Shown piece after piece: positions 7,453 through 13,483 of a stretch of DNA of 13,483 nucleotides. Source of the stretch: Solirubrobacterales bacterium (GTDB lineage: Bacteria > Actinomycetota > Thermoleophilia > Solirubrobacterales > Solirubrobacteraceae). The stretch covers positions 1 through 13,483 of the forward strand of contig JAFAZB010000226.1 of NCBI GenBank assembly GCA_019240015.1, written 5' to 3'. The notes beneath the pieces are model-generated. The model did not search any database. It saw only the letters and a program-made list of their open reading frames with translations, and was not told the origin of the DNA. A program made the translations under genes and the position numbers. Numbering within the stretch: position 1 is the stretch's first letter; every line of letters starts with the position of its first letter.

Positions 7453-8574
7453 TCACCACTCCTTGATTCGCGCCGATACGAGCAGGTCCTCGCCGAGGCG
7501 CTCGCAGTCGAGCGTCAGGCCACGGACCGCGTCGGCGATCAGCTCCACCCCCTCCCCCTCCAGCGGATCGCGCGCTGCCCGTCCGCCCAGGATCATCGGC
7601 GCGAGGAACAGCCGCACCTCATCGACCTCCCCGGCGTCGAGAAATGCGCCCGCTAACCGCGGCCCGCCCTCCAGCAGGATCGACCCGACTCCCGCGGCGC
7701 CCAGCTGATCCAGCGCCGAGCCCACCCGCGCCGGTTCGTTCTCTCCGGGCGCCACGATCACCTCGGCGCCGTGGGTCTCGAGCGCGTCCGTGGCGGCCCG
7801 GGGAGCGGCACGGGAGACGACGATCGTGAGCGGAAAGTGGCGCGCGTCGCGGACCAGCCTGCTCGCCAGCGGCAGGCGCGCCAGCGAGTCGAACACCACC
7901 CGGCGAGGCTGGCGCTCCACCCCTTCCAGCCGCGCCGTCAACAGCGGGTCGTCGGCGAGCACGGTGCCGATCCCGACCGCCACCGCGTCGAGCTCCGCGC
8001 GCCAGTGGTGGGCGCGCTGCCGGCTCTCGTCGCTGGAGATCCACTTGGAGTCCCCGCTGCGGGTCGCGACCTTGCCGTCGAGCGTCATCGCCGACTTGAA
8101 CAGCACCCACGGACGGCCCGTGCGGGCGCGCTTGCGAAACGGCTGGTTCAACAACCGCGCGCGGTCGGCGAGCTCGCCGTTGGCGAGCACCACCTCGATC
8201 CCCTCGTCACGCAGGATCCCCAGCCCACGCCCGGAGGCGTGCTCGCTGGGATCGTCGGAGGCGACCACCACCCGGGCAATCCCGGCCTCGGTGATCGCGG
8301 CGGTGCAGGGCGCGGTGCGACCGTGATGGCAGCAAGGCTCCAGCGACACGTACAGCGTGGCGCCGCTCAGGTCTCGCGGGCCGGCGGCGTGGATCGCCTC
8401 GACCTCGGCGTGCGGGGCTCCCAGGGCGCTGTGGAAGCCCTCGCCGATCACGCCGTCGTGGTCGGCGATCACCGCCCCCACCAGCGGGTTGGGACTGACC
8501 CGTCCCCGCCCCTGTTCAGCGAGCTCGATCGCCCGAGCCAGGTGGCGGCGATCGATGTCTGGCTGGAGCGTCAT
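7453..8574 (-). CDS. ribD: Bifunctional pyrimidine deaminase / 5-amino-6-(5-phosphoribosylamino)uracil reductase (RibD)
   Basis: RibD carries out the second and third riboflavin steps: deamination of the pyrimidine released by GTP cyclohydrolase II, then NADPH-dependent reduction of its ribosyl side chain. The 373-residue length is normal. The deaminase half (about 8-145) has PNPLVGAVI, HAE (55-57; zinc His55, proton-shuttle Glu57) and PCCHHGRTAPC (80-90), whose Cys81 and Cys90 complete the zinc site; the usual Pro-Pro-Cys is Ala-Pro-Cys here. The reductase half (about 150-370) has KSAMTLDGKVAT, DSKWISS, VGIGTVLADDPLLTAR and LLEGGPRLAGAFL. The ATG at 8574 overlaps the stop of the upstream membrane glycosyltransferase by 4 bases (ATGA), with only a weak GCGGAA purine run before it. 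No leader or riboswitch can fit between the two genes. Confidence 0.97.
   Translation of the reverse strand: MTLQPDIDRRHLARAIELAEQGRGRVSPNPLVGAVIADHDGVIGEGFHSALGAPHAEVEAIHAAGPRDLSGATLYVSLEPCCHHGRTAPCTAAITEAGIARVVVASDDPSEHASGRGLGILRDEGIEVVLANGELADRARLLNQPFRKRARTGRPWVLFKSAMTLDGKVATRSGDSKWISSDESRQRAHHWRAELDAVAVGIGTVLADDPLLTARLEGVERQPRRVVFDSLARLPLASRLVRDARHFPLTIVVSRAAPRAATDALETHGAEVIVAPGENEPARVGSALDQLGAAGVGSILLEGGPRLAGAFLDAGEVDEVRLFLAPMILGGRAARDPLEGEGVELIADAVRGLTLDCERLGEDLLVSARIKEW
7459..7464 (-). promoter_or_regulatory. Shine-Dalgarno for the ribE GTG start
   Basis: AAGGAG on the minus strand, 9 bases before the GTG at 7449, lies within the last codons of ribD. It supports the GTG as the true start, which also gives the conserved MFTGLV N-terminus. 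Confidence 0.7.
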
Positions 8575-10391
8575 TTTCCGCTACCAGCATAGTTCCGCGA
8601 GCAGTTTCCCCCGGAGAGCCGGTACACGCTCATCTCGGGACCCGGCCGCCTGTACTGGCGCGGGTAGTAGTCGATCGACCAATCGAAGCTGAACGGGACC
8701 GCCCGCCCGCCGGGGGCGAACGGGCTGACGTGGTAGACGAGCTGGGCGCGGTTCGCGAGCGCGGCGTAGTAGGCGACGGCGCCCGGCGCGGCGTGCGGCT
8801 GGGCGAACGCGCGGCCGGCCTGGAGCGAGCCGATCACCAGCCAGCAGAAGCCGCTCGACACGTACCGGTCCAGCAACGCCGGGCGCAGCGTCCGCTCGTA
8901 CTGGTCGACGACCACGTACCTGCGCTCGCCGGCCGGGAGCGGATTGCCGTTGACGTCGACGTCCGTCAACCAGGTCGGGTAGCGCGACCAGCGCTCCCCG
9001 GTCGACGTGTACGGCAGCGAGCGTCCGATATCGGTCGCCCAGTCGTCGGACACGAGCGGCTCGATCACCACCCTGGCGGCCACCGGGACGTGCGCGACCA
9101 TCCACGCCCGGGTCAGGTTGCGGGTGTCGGGCCGGGACAGCACCGCGTCGTTGTGGATCGCGTTGGCCACGCTCTGCCCCAGCGCCAGCAGCGCGACGAA
9201 GCCAGCGGCGACGACGACCGGCAGCCGGGGCGCCCGGGTCAGCCACCGCACCGCCTCGACCCCGGCGTACGCCGCGAGGATCGCGACGATCGGGAAGATC
9301 GGCATCAGCCAGCGGCCGAAGAACCGCTGCTGGTCGCCCATGAAGATGATGAACGCGATCGGCGCCGGCACCAGCACGAGCAACAGGGCCAGCTTCCGGC
9401 GTGCGAGCAGCAGCGCCGCCCCGGCCGGCGCGGCGAGGCTGGGAACCCAACCCAGGCCCCAGGTGAAGGTCCAGAGGTAGTAGGCGGTGCCGCTGCCCGC
9501 CGTGGTGCCGAGCTTGACGGGATCCTGTCCGGCGGCAAGCGAGGCCTGGGCAGAGACGCCCGCCTGGAACGCCGAGAAGTCCAGTACCGCGAACGGGTTG
9601 GCGATCACGAATGCCAGCAGGGAAACAACGGCCGCCAGCGCGCAGCGCCAGGCGGCCGATAAAACTCGTCCCCCCCGGCCATCGCAGACGGCGGCCATGA
9701 TCAGGCAGAGCAGCGTGATCCCGCCCGTGTACTTGGTCGCCGCCGCGAGCCCCACCCCTACTCCCGCGATCATGTAATCGCGGGTCCAGCCGCGTCGCAA
9801 CACGCCCGCGATGCCATACAGCGACAGCGCGACCGGCGCCAGCGTGGGCACGTCGTTGAGCGCCAGGTGGCTGTAGAAGACCGGCAGGAAGGCGAGTCCG
9901 AAGATCGCAGCCGCGAGCAGCGCGACCGACCGGTTCAGCAGGCGCGCCGCGGCGAGGTAGGTGAGCAACACCGCGAGCGTCCCGAGCACGGCGGCGAGCA
10001 CCCGCGCCACCACGAACAGCTCGGTGGGGTTGGTCGCGTACGTGCGCGCGACGGCGTCGCCGCTGCCGAACCAGAGCTCGAACACGATGTGCAGCAGGTA
10101 GGAGTAAGCGGGTGGGTTGAGGAAGTACTGCGGGTTGAGATCGTGCGAGAAGAACGCGACCGCCTTGGGCACGAAATGCGTTGCCTCATCGACGTTGTAG
10201 CTATAGGGAAGCCCCTGCTTGACGCCCCACAGCCGCAACAGCAGGCAGACCGCGAGTAGGACCGCGAGTGCAAGGGGGTGCAGCGCGCGTCTGATGCCGG
10301 CCTGCGCGCCCGTTCGCAGGCGCTGCCAGCGGCTTTCTGGCGCGGTGAGCGCCCGGTCGATTCCGGGCCCCCTGAGCGTTGCCGCGTCCAT
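8571..10391 (-). CDS. GT-C superfamily membrane glycosyltransferase (ArnT/PMT, GT39/GT83-like)
   Basis: A 606-residue polytopic protein. The first membrane helix (about 38-56) is followed by a loop with NVDEATHF (Asp68-Glu69), the acidic pair typical of GT-C enzymes that transfer sugars from polyprenyl-phosphate donors on the outer face of the membrane. A second acidic site, LALNDVP (Asp180), fits the catalytic pattern after the third helix. About ten to eleven further hydrophobic segments run to about residue 410. The rest (about 413-606) is a non-membrane domain, probably extracytoplasmic, with many Tyr, Trp and Arg. The acceptor and sugar cannot be told. The start is ATG at 10391, with AGGAG 3 bases before it. 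It is the first gene of the minus-strand run that continues with ribD through a 4-base overlap. The divergent GT2, methyltransferase and flippase genes suggest a role in surface glycan or glycoprotein assembly. Confidence 0.85.
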   Translation of the reverse strand: MDAATLRGPGIDRALTAPESRWQRLRTGAQAGIRRALHPLALAVLLAVCLLLRLWGVKQGLPYSYNVDEATHFVPKAVAFFSHDLNPQYFLNPPAYSYLLHIVFELWFGSGDAVARTYATNPTELFVVARVLAAVLGTLAVLLTYLAAARLLNRSVALLAAAIFGLAFLPVFYSHLALNDVPTLAPVALSLYGIAGVLRRGWTRDYMIAGVGVGLAAATKYTGGITLLCLIMAAVCDGRGGRVLSAAWRCALAAVVSLLAFVIANPFAVLDFSAFQAGVSAQASLAAGQDPVKLGTTAGSGTAYYLWTFTWGLGWVPSLAAPAGAALLLARRKLALLLVLVPAPIAFIIFMGDQQRFFGRWLMPIFPIVAILAAYAGVEAVRWLTRAPRLPVVVAAGFVALLALGQSVANAIHNDAVLSRPDTRNLTRAWMVAHVPVAARVVIEPLVSDDWATDIGRSLPYTSTGERWSRYPTWLTDVDVNGNPLPAGERRYVVVDQYERTLRPALLDRYVSSGFCWLVIGSLQAGRAFAQPHAAPGAVAYYAALANRAQLVYHVSPFAPGGRAVPFSFDWSIDYYPRQYRRPGPEMSVYRLSGGNCSRNYAGSGK

Positions 10392-10433
10392 GTTCTCCTA
10401 CGAGTATCCCGGTACCGTGTGATCGACGCGGTG
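10392..10433. promoter_or_regulatory. Short divergent intergenic region driving the GT-C/rib operon and the GT2 cluster
   Basis: About 42 bases separate the two divergent starts. On the minus strand AGGAG (10395-10399) lies 3 bases from the GT-C ATG, and GATACT (10403-10408) resembles a -10 box, but the transcription start it predicts would fall within the ribosome binding site, so it is doubtful. No clear -35 or plus-strand -10 box stands out. Promoters may lie inside the opposing genes. The region is too short for an FMN riboswitch of about 120 bases or more. Confidence 0.35.
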
Positions 10434-11480
10434 ATGAAGCTGATCATCCAAATTCCCTGCTTCAACGAGGAAGCTCAGCTTCCGCTGACGCTCAGGCGGC
10501 TGCCGAGGGAAGCGGAGGGGTTCGATGCGGTCGAGTGGCTCGTGATCGACGACGGGTCCACCGACGCGACGGTCGAGGTGGCGCGCTCGCACGGCGTCGA
10601 CCACGTGGTCAGGCTGACCAATCACAAGGGTCTGGCGGCGGCGTTCCAGGCGGGGCTCGACGCGGGACTGAAGCTCGGCGCCGACGTGATCGTCAACACC
10701 GACGCAGACAACCAGTACGAGGGCTCCGACGTGCCGAAGCTGGTTGCCCCGATCCTGCGCGGGGAGGCGGACATGGTGATCGGCGACCGGCAGGTCGACG
10801 TCAACGAGCACTTCTCGGCCTCCAAGCGACTGCTCCAGCGGCTCGGGTCGTGGGTGGTCCGGCAAGCGTCCTCGACCGAGATTCCCGACACCACCTCGGG
10901 CTTCCGTGCCTACAACCGCGAGGCGGCGCTGCAGATGCAGGCCGTGTCCCGGTTCACCTACACGCTCGAGACGATCATCCAGGCGGGCAAGCTGCTGGTG
11001 GCTGTCGAGCACGTACCGGTCCGCACCAACGCCAAGACGCGCGAGTCGCGGCTGTTCCCGTCGATGTCCGCCTACGTGCGGCGCAACGCGCTCTCGCTGT
11101 TCCGGATCTACTCGCAGTACGAGCCGCTGAAGGTGTTCTGGGGGGGCGCCGCGCTGATGGGGGTCGCGGCGCTGGCGGTGTTCATCCGCTTTCTGGTGTA
11201 TTTCGCGGAGGGTCAGGGGCGGGGCCATGTGCAGTCGCTGATCGCGGGGGCGGTGCTGTTCAACGCCGCGATGCTGCTCGGCTCGCTCGGCGTGATCGGC
11301 GACCTCCTCGACGCGCAGCGGACGCTCTCCCAACGAACCTTCGAGCGAGTCCGGCGGATCGAGCTCCAGCTCGGCGTCGAGCCCTCGCACTACGAACCGG
11401 GCGCGTCGACAGCCGGCGGCGCGTCACGACCCGGCGGCGCGGAGGGGGACGGCGCCGACCGCGAGGCGCTGGAGGTATGA
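10434..11480 (+). CDS. GT2 family glycosyltransferase with two C-terminal membrane helices
   Basis: A 348-residue enzyme. The GT-A catalytic domain (1 to about 225) starts MKLIIQIPCFNEE, followed by VIDDGSTD (37-44, nucleotide-sugar binding) and NTDADNQY (88-95), whose Asp90-x-Asp92 is the metal-binding DxD. TSGFRAYNRE (154-163) follows. Two hydrophobic segments (about 234-257 and 267-291) anchor it, as in polyprenyl-phosphate sugar synthases such as DPM1/GtrB relatives. The likely role is cytoplasmic transfer of a sugar from an activated nucleotide to a lipid carrier; the sugar is unknown. The C-terminal 30 residues are low-complexity Gly/Ala/Ser. The ATG at 10434 gives the family-typical N-terminus; in-frame GTG codons at 10419 and 10431 are alternatives and none has a good Shine-Dalgarno. 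It overlaps the methyltransferase by 4 bases. It could supply the lipid-linked donor used by the divergent GT-C enzyme, which is inference. Confidence 0.88.
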   Translation: MKLIIQIPCFNEEAQLPLTLRRLPREAEGFDAVEWLVIDDGSTDATVEVARSHGVDHVVRLTNHKGLAAAFQAGLDAGLKLGADVIVNTDADNQYEGSDVPKLVAPILRGEADMVIGDRQVDVNEHFSASKRLLQRLGSWVVRQASSTEIPDTTSGFRAYNREAALQMQAVSRFTYTLETIIQAGKLLVAVEHVPVRTNAKTRESRLFPSMSAYVRRNALSLFRIYSQYEPLKVFWGGAALMGVAALAVFIRFLVYFAEGQGRGHVQSLIAGAVLFNAAMLLGSLGVIGDLLDAQRTLSQRTFERVRRIELQLGVEPSHYEPGASTAGGASRPGGAEGDGADREALEV

Positions 11481-12103
11481 GCTCAGCTCCCGCGGTCGAC
11501 ACCAGGGTGCCGACCGGGAACACGTTCGACAAGTACGGCTCCACGAACCCTCTGGTCCGGCGCTTGATGGCCGGCTTTCAGGATTCGCTCGAGCAGCTGT
11601 TCGAGCGAGCATCGCCTGACTCGGTGCTCGACGTCGGTTGCGGGGAAGGGGTGCTCACGCTGCGCTGGGCGCAGCGACTGCAGTCGGGCCGCGTGGTCGG
11701 GATCGACCTCGAGGATCCCAAGCTCGAGGCGGAGTGGGCCACCCGGACCCGCGCCAACCTGGAGTTCCGCGCGGCCGGCTCCGAAGAGCTGCCGTTCGCC
11801 GATGATGAGTTCGACCTGGTCGCCGCGATCGAGGTGCTCGAGCATGTTTCCGAGCCGCAGCGCACCCTGGCCGAGATGCAGCGGGTGGCCCGCCGGCACC
11901 TGCTGGTCTCGGTCCCGCACGAGCCGCTCTGGCGGGTGCTGAACGTGCTTCGGGGGGCGTATCTGCGGGAGCTCGGCAACACCCCCGGTCACCGCAACCA
12001 CTGGAGCAAGCGCGGGTTCGTCAGGATGATGGAGCGCCACGGGACGGTGGTCGAGGTCCGCTCGCCGTTTCCGTGGACGATGCTGCTCGTCCGGGTCGGT
12101 TGA
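11477..12103 (+). CDS. Class I SAM-dependent methyltransferase
   Basis: A 208-residue Rossmann-fold methyltransferase. Motif I VLDVGCGEG (50-58) binds S-adenosylmethionine; GIDLED (75-80) gives the acidic motif II residue. LPFADDEFDLVAAIEVLEHV (105-124) is the motif common to the UbiE/Methyltransf_11 type. The family of substrates cannot be read from these motifs. Placement between a glycosyltransferase and a flippase suggests methylation of a sugar or lipid-linked intermediate. The ATG at 11477 overlaps the GT2 stop (ATGA), with GGAGG only 1 base upstream, which is too close for normal initiation. Either overlap coupling is used, or the GTG at 11507, ten codons on, is the start. The C-terminus is complete and overlaps the next gene by 1 base. 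Confidence 0.87.
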   Translation: MSSAPAVDTRVPTGNTFDKYGSTNPLVRRLMAGFQDSLEQLFERASPDSVLDVGCGEGVLTLRWAQRLQSGRVVGIDLEDPKLEAEWATRTRANLEFRAAGSEELPFADDEFDLVAAIEVLEHVSEPQRTLAEMQRVARRHLLVSVPHEPLWRVLNVLRGAYLRELGNTPGHRNHWSKRGFVRMMERHGTVVEVRSPFPWTMLLVRVG

Positions 12104-13483
12104 TGGCCAAATCCACGACGACGCTGCCGCCGCCGGCGGACGAGCAGCCGCCCGTGGATCCCAACTCCTCCCAGTCAGTCAACGGCAGCGGCTCCTACGC
12201 CTCCGGCGCCCGCGTGCTGTCGATCGGGATCGCCTCGACTGGCGTGTTCACGTTCGCCTACCTGGCGACCGCCAGCAACGTCCTGGACCAGCAGGCATAC
12301 GGCCGCGTGTCGCTGTGCTGGGCGGTGATGTTCGTGATCTTGTCGGTGATCTACCGGCCGATCGAGCAGCTGCTCTCGCGCACGATCGCCGACCGGCGGG
12401 CGCGCGGCCTGCACGGCCATCCGCTACGGATTCCGGCGCTGATCCAGCTGTCGTTCGCGCTGGCGTTCCTGGGCGCCGCGCTGCTGTTGCGCCACCGCAT
12501 CGAGCGGGACCTGTTCGATGGCTCGAGCTCCCTCTACTGGATCCTCGTGATCGGGGTGCTGGCCTATGCCGCGAGCTATTTCGCGCGTGGCTGGCTCGCT
12601 GGCCACCAGCGCTTTGCGCTGTACGGCGGGCTGGTGTTCCTCGAGTCGACCTCACGCTTCCTGTTCGCGCTGGCGGTCGCGGTGGGCATCGGCTCGGGGC
12701 AGGGGATGGTGGGACTCGGGATGGCGGTCGCGCCGTTCGCGTCGCTGTTGGTGATCCCGTTTGCCTTCTCCCGGGTCCGGGTGCGGGGGCCGGCCGGACT
12801 GCCGGCGGCCGACGCCGCGCGGGAGGGCCCCGCGCACGCCGGCGTCGAGGAGGCCTCGACCGATCTGTCGCTGCGGCACGGGACCGGGTTCGCGGTCGCG
12901 GTCGTGGGGATCATGCTCGCCGAGCAGACGCTGATGAACGCGGCCGTGCTGATCGTCAACGCCAACTCCGGGCGAGCGCTGGCGGGGTTCGTGTTCAACG
13001 TGCTGCTGATCGTCCGCGCCCCGCTACAGCTGTTCCAGGCGATTCAGACCTCGATCCTGCCTCACCTGGCGGGGCTCCAGGCGCAGGAGAGCCCGGAGGA
13101 GTTCCACCGCGCCATCCGCTTGACGATCCTCGTGATCGCGGGCTTCGCCGGGGCGGTCGCGCTCGGGTTGCTGGCGATCGGACCGCCGGTGATGACCGCA
13201 CTGCTGGGCAACAAGGGGTTTCACTACGCGCGGCTCGGCCTCGCGATCGTGGGGGTGGGGATGGGTCTGCACCTGGTGGCGGGCACGCTCAACCAGGCGG
13301 CGCTCGCGCGCGGGCGAGCCCGGCTGGCGTCGCTCTCCTGGCTGACCGCCGCCGCCCTGTTCGTGGTGTTCGTGGCCAGTCCCACGATCAGCGCCCAGGT
13401 GACCCGGGTCGAGGTGGGCTACTTCCTGGGGGCTGCGGTGCTGTGCGCACTGCTGTGGGCGGTGTACCGGCGAGGACCGGCCG
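12103..13483 (+). CDS. MOP-superfamily polysaccharide/lipid-linked glycan flippase, partial
   Basis: Open from the ATG at 12103 to the right edge (460 residues, no stop yet). After a polar Pro/Ser/Thr-rich N-terminus of about 33 residues come roughly 12 hydrophobic segments (about 37-57, 69-86, 112-129, 144-160, 172-196, 203-224, 262-286, 294-315, 340-360, 375-396, 410-427, 437-455). Basic loops alternate with them, and a larger polar loop at 225-260 divides the protein in two. This two-half layout fits Wzx/MurJ-type MOP flippases, which move lipid-linked sugars across the membrane; no catalytic motif confirms it. With about 12 helices seen, little more than the C-terminal tail is probably missing. 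The start overlaps the methyltransferase stop by 1 base (TGATG), so the three plus-strand genes are likely one operon. The exact substrate is unknown. Confidence 0.78.
   Translation, partial: MAKSTTTLPPPADEQPPVDPNSSQSVNGSGSYASGARVLSIGIASTGVFTFAYLATASNVLDQQAYGRVSLCWAVMFVILSVIYRPIEQLLSRTIADRRARGLHGHPLRIPALIQLSFALAFLGAALLLRHRIERDLFDGSSSLYWILVIGVLAYAASYFARGWLAGHQRFALYGGLVFLESTSRFLFALAVAVGIGSGQGMVGLGMAVAPFASLLVIPFAFSRVRVRGPAGLPAADAAREGPAHAGVEEASTDLSLRHGTGFAVAVVGIMLAEQTLMNAAVLIVNANSGRALAGFVFNVLLIVRAPLQLFQAIQTSILPHLAGLQAQESPEEFHRAIRLTILVIAGFAGAVALGLLAIGPPVMTALLGNKGFHYARLGLAIVGVGMGLHLVAGTLNQAALARGRARLASLSWLTAAALFVVFVASPTISAQVTRVEVGYFLGAAVLCALLWAVYRRGPA

Noticed and set aside
8575..8700. An FMN riboswitch in front of ribD
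   Set aside because: This stretch is the 3' coding end of the GT-C gene, and I did not recognise the conserved FMN aptamer segments there. A covariance-model scan would settle it.
10403..10408. GATACT as the -10 box of the GT-C/rib operon
   Set aside because: The predicted transcription start would fall in or after the AGGAG ribosome binding site, which would remove that site from the mRNA, and no -35 box is seen. It is kept only as part of the general divergent region entry.
10398..11390. A minus-strand open frame opposite the GT2 gene
   Set aside because: The GT2 frame carries VIDDGSTD and DxD motifs, whereas the antisense frame shows only compositional bias.

Overview
The window is gene-dense, very GC-rich DNA with overlapping or nearly touching genes, frequent GTG starts, a membrane Ser/Thr protein kinase and a four-cysteine ribosomal protein L28. 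This suggests a high-GC actinobacterium. The rpmB - DAK2 (YloV/FakA-like) - recG order and the glycosyltransferase set would fit the Thermoleophilia/Solirubrobacterales group, but that placement is inference and no rRNA or marker search was possible. No tRNA, rRNA, CRISPR array, insertion sequence or phage gene was seen, and no stretch over 300 bases lacks a gene.

Region 1 (1-3392, minus strand) is housekeeping: rpmB (L28), then a DAK2/DegV-fold fatty acid kinase-like protein, then recG, which runs off the left edge and lacks its C-terminal part. The genes are 4-8 bases apart, so they look like one transcription unit. A short divergent region (3393-3478) separates it from region 2, a plus-strand transmembrane Ser/Thr kinase with a TPR-like part beyond its membrane segment (3479-5110). 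The kinase gene converges on ribH with only 8 bases between the stop codons.

Region 3 (5119-10391, minus strand) is a complete four-gene riboflavin set in the order ribD - ribE - ribBA - ribH. It covers GTP to riboflavin except for the pyrimidine phosphatase step, whose enzyme is not in the window. The genes overlap or lie 3 bases apart. The ribD start overlaps the stop of a 606-residue GT-C type membrane glycosyltransferase, so the rib genes appear to be read from the glycosyltransferase promoter, with no room for an FMN riboswitch directly upstream of ribD.

Region 4 (10434-13483, plus strand) diverges from region 3 across about 42 bases. It holds a GT2 glycosyltransferase with C-terminal membrane helices, a class I SAM methyltransferase and a multi-spanning MOP-type flippase that runs off the right edge. 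The three are linked by 4-base and 1-base overlaps. With the divergent GT-C enzyme they look like part of a surface-glycan or lipid-linked sugar assembly locus that continues past the window.

I found no clearly new biological system. The most notable points are the coupling of riboflavin synthesis to a glycosyltransferase gene, the TPR-bearing kinase with a repeat-containing upstream region, and a candidate leaderless promoter for rpmB.
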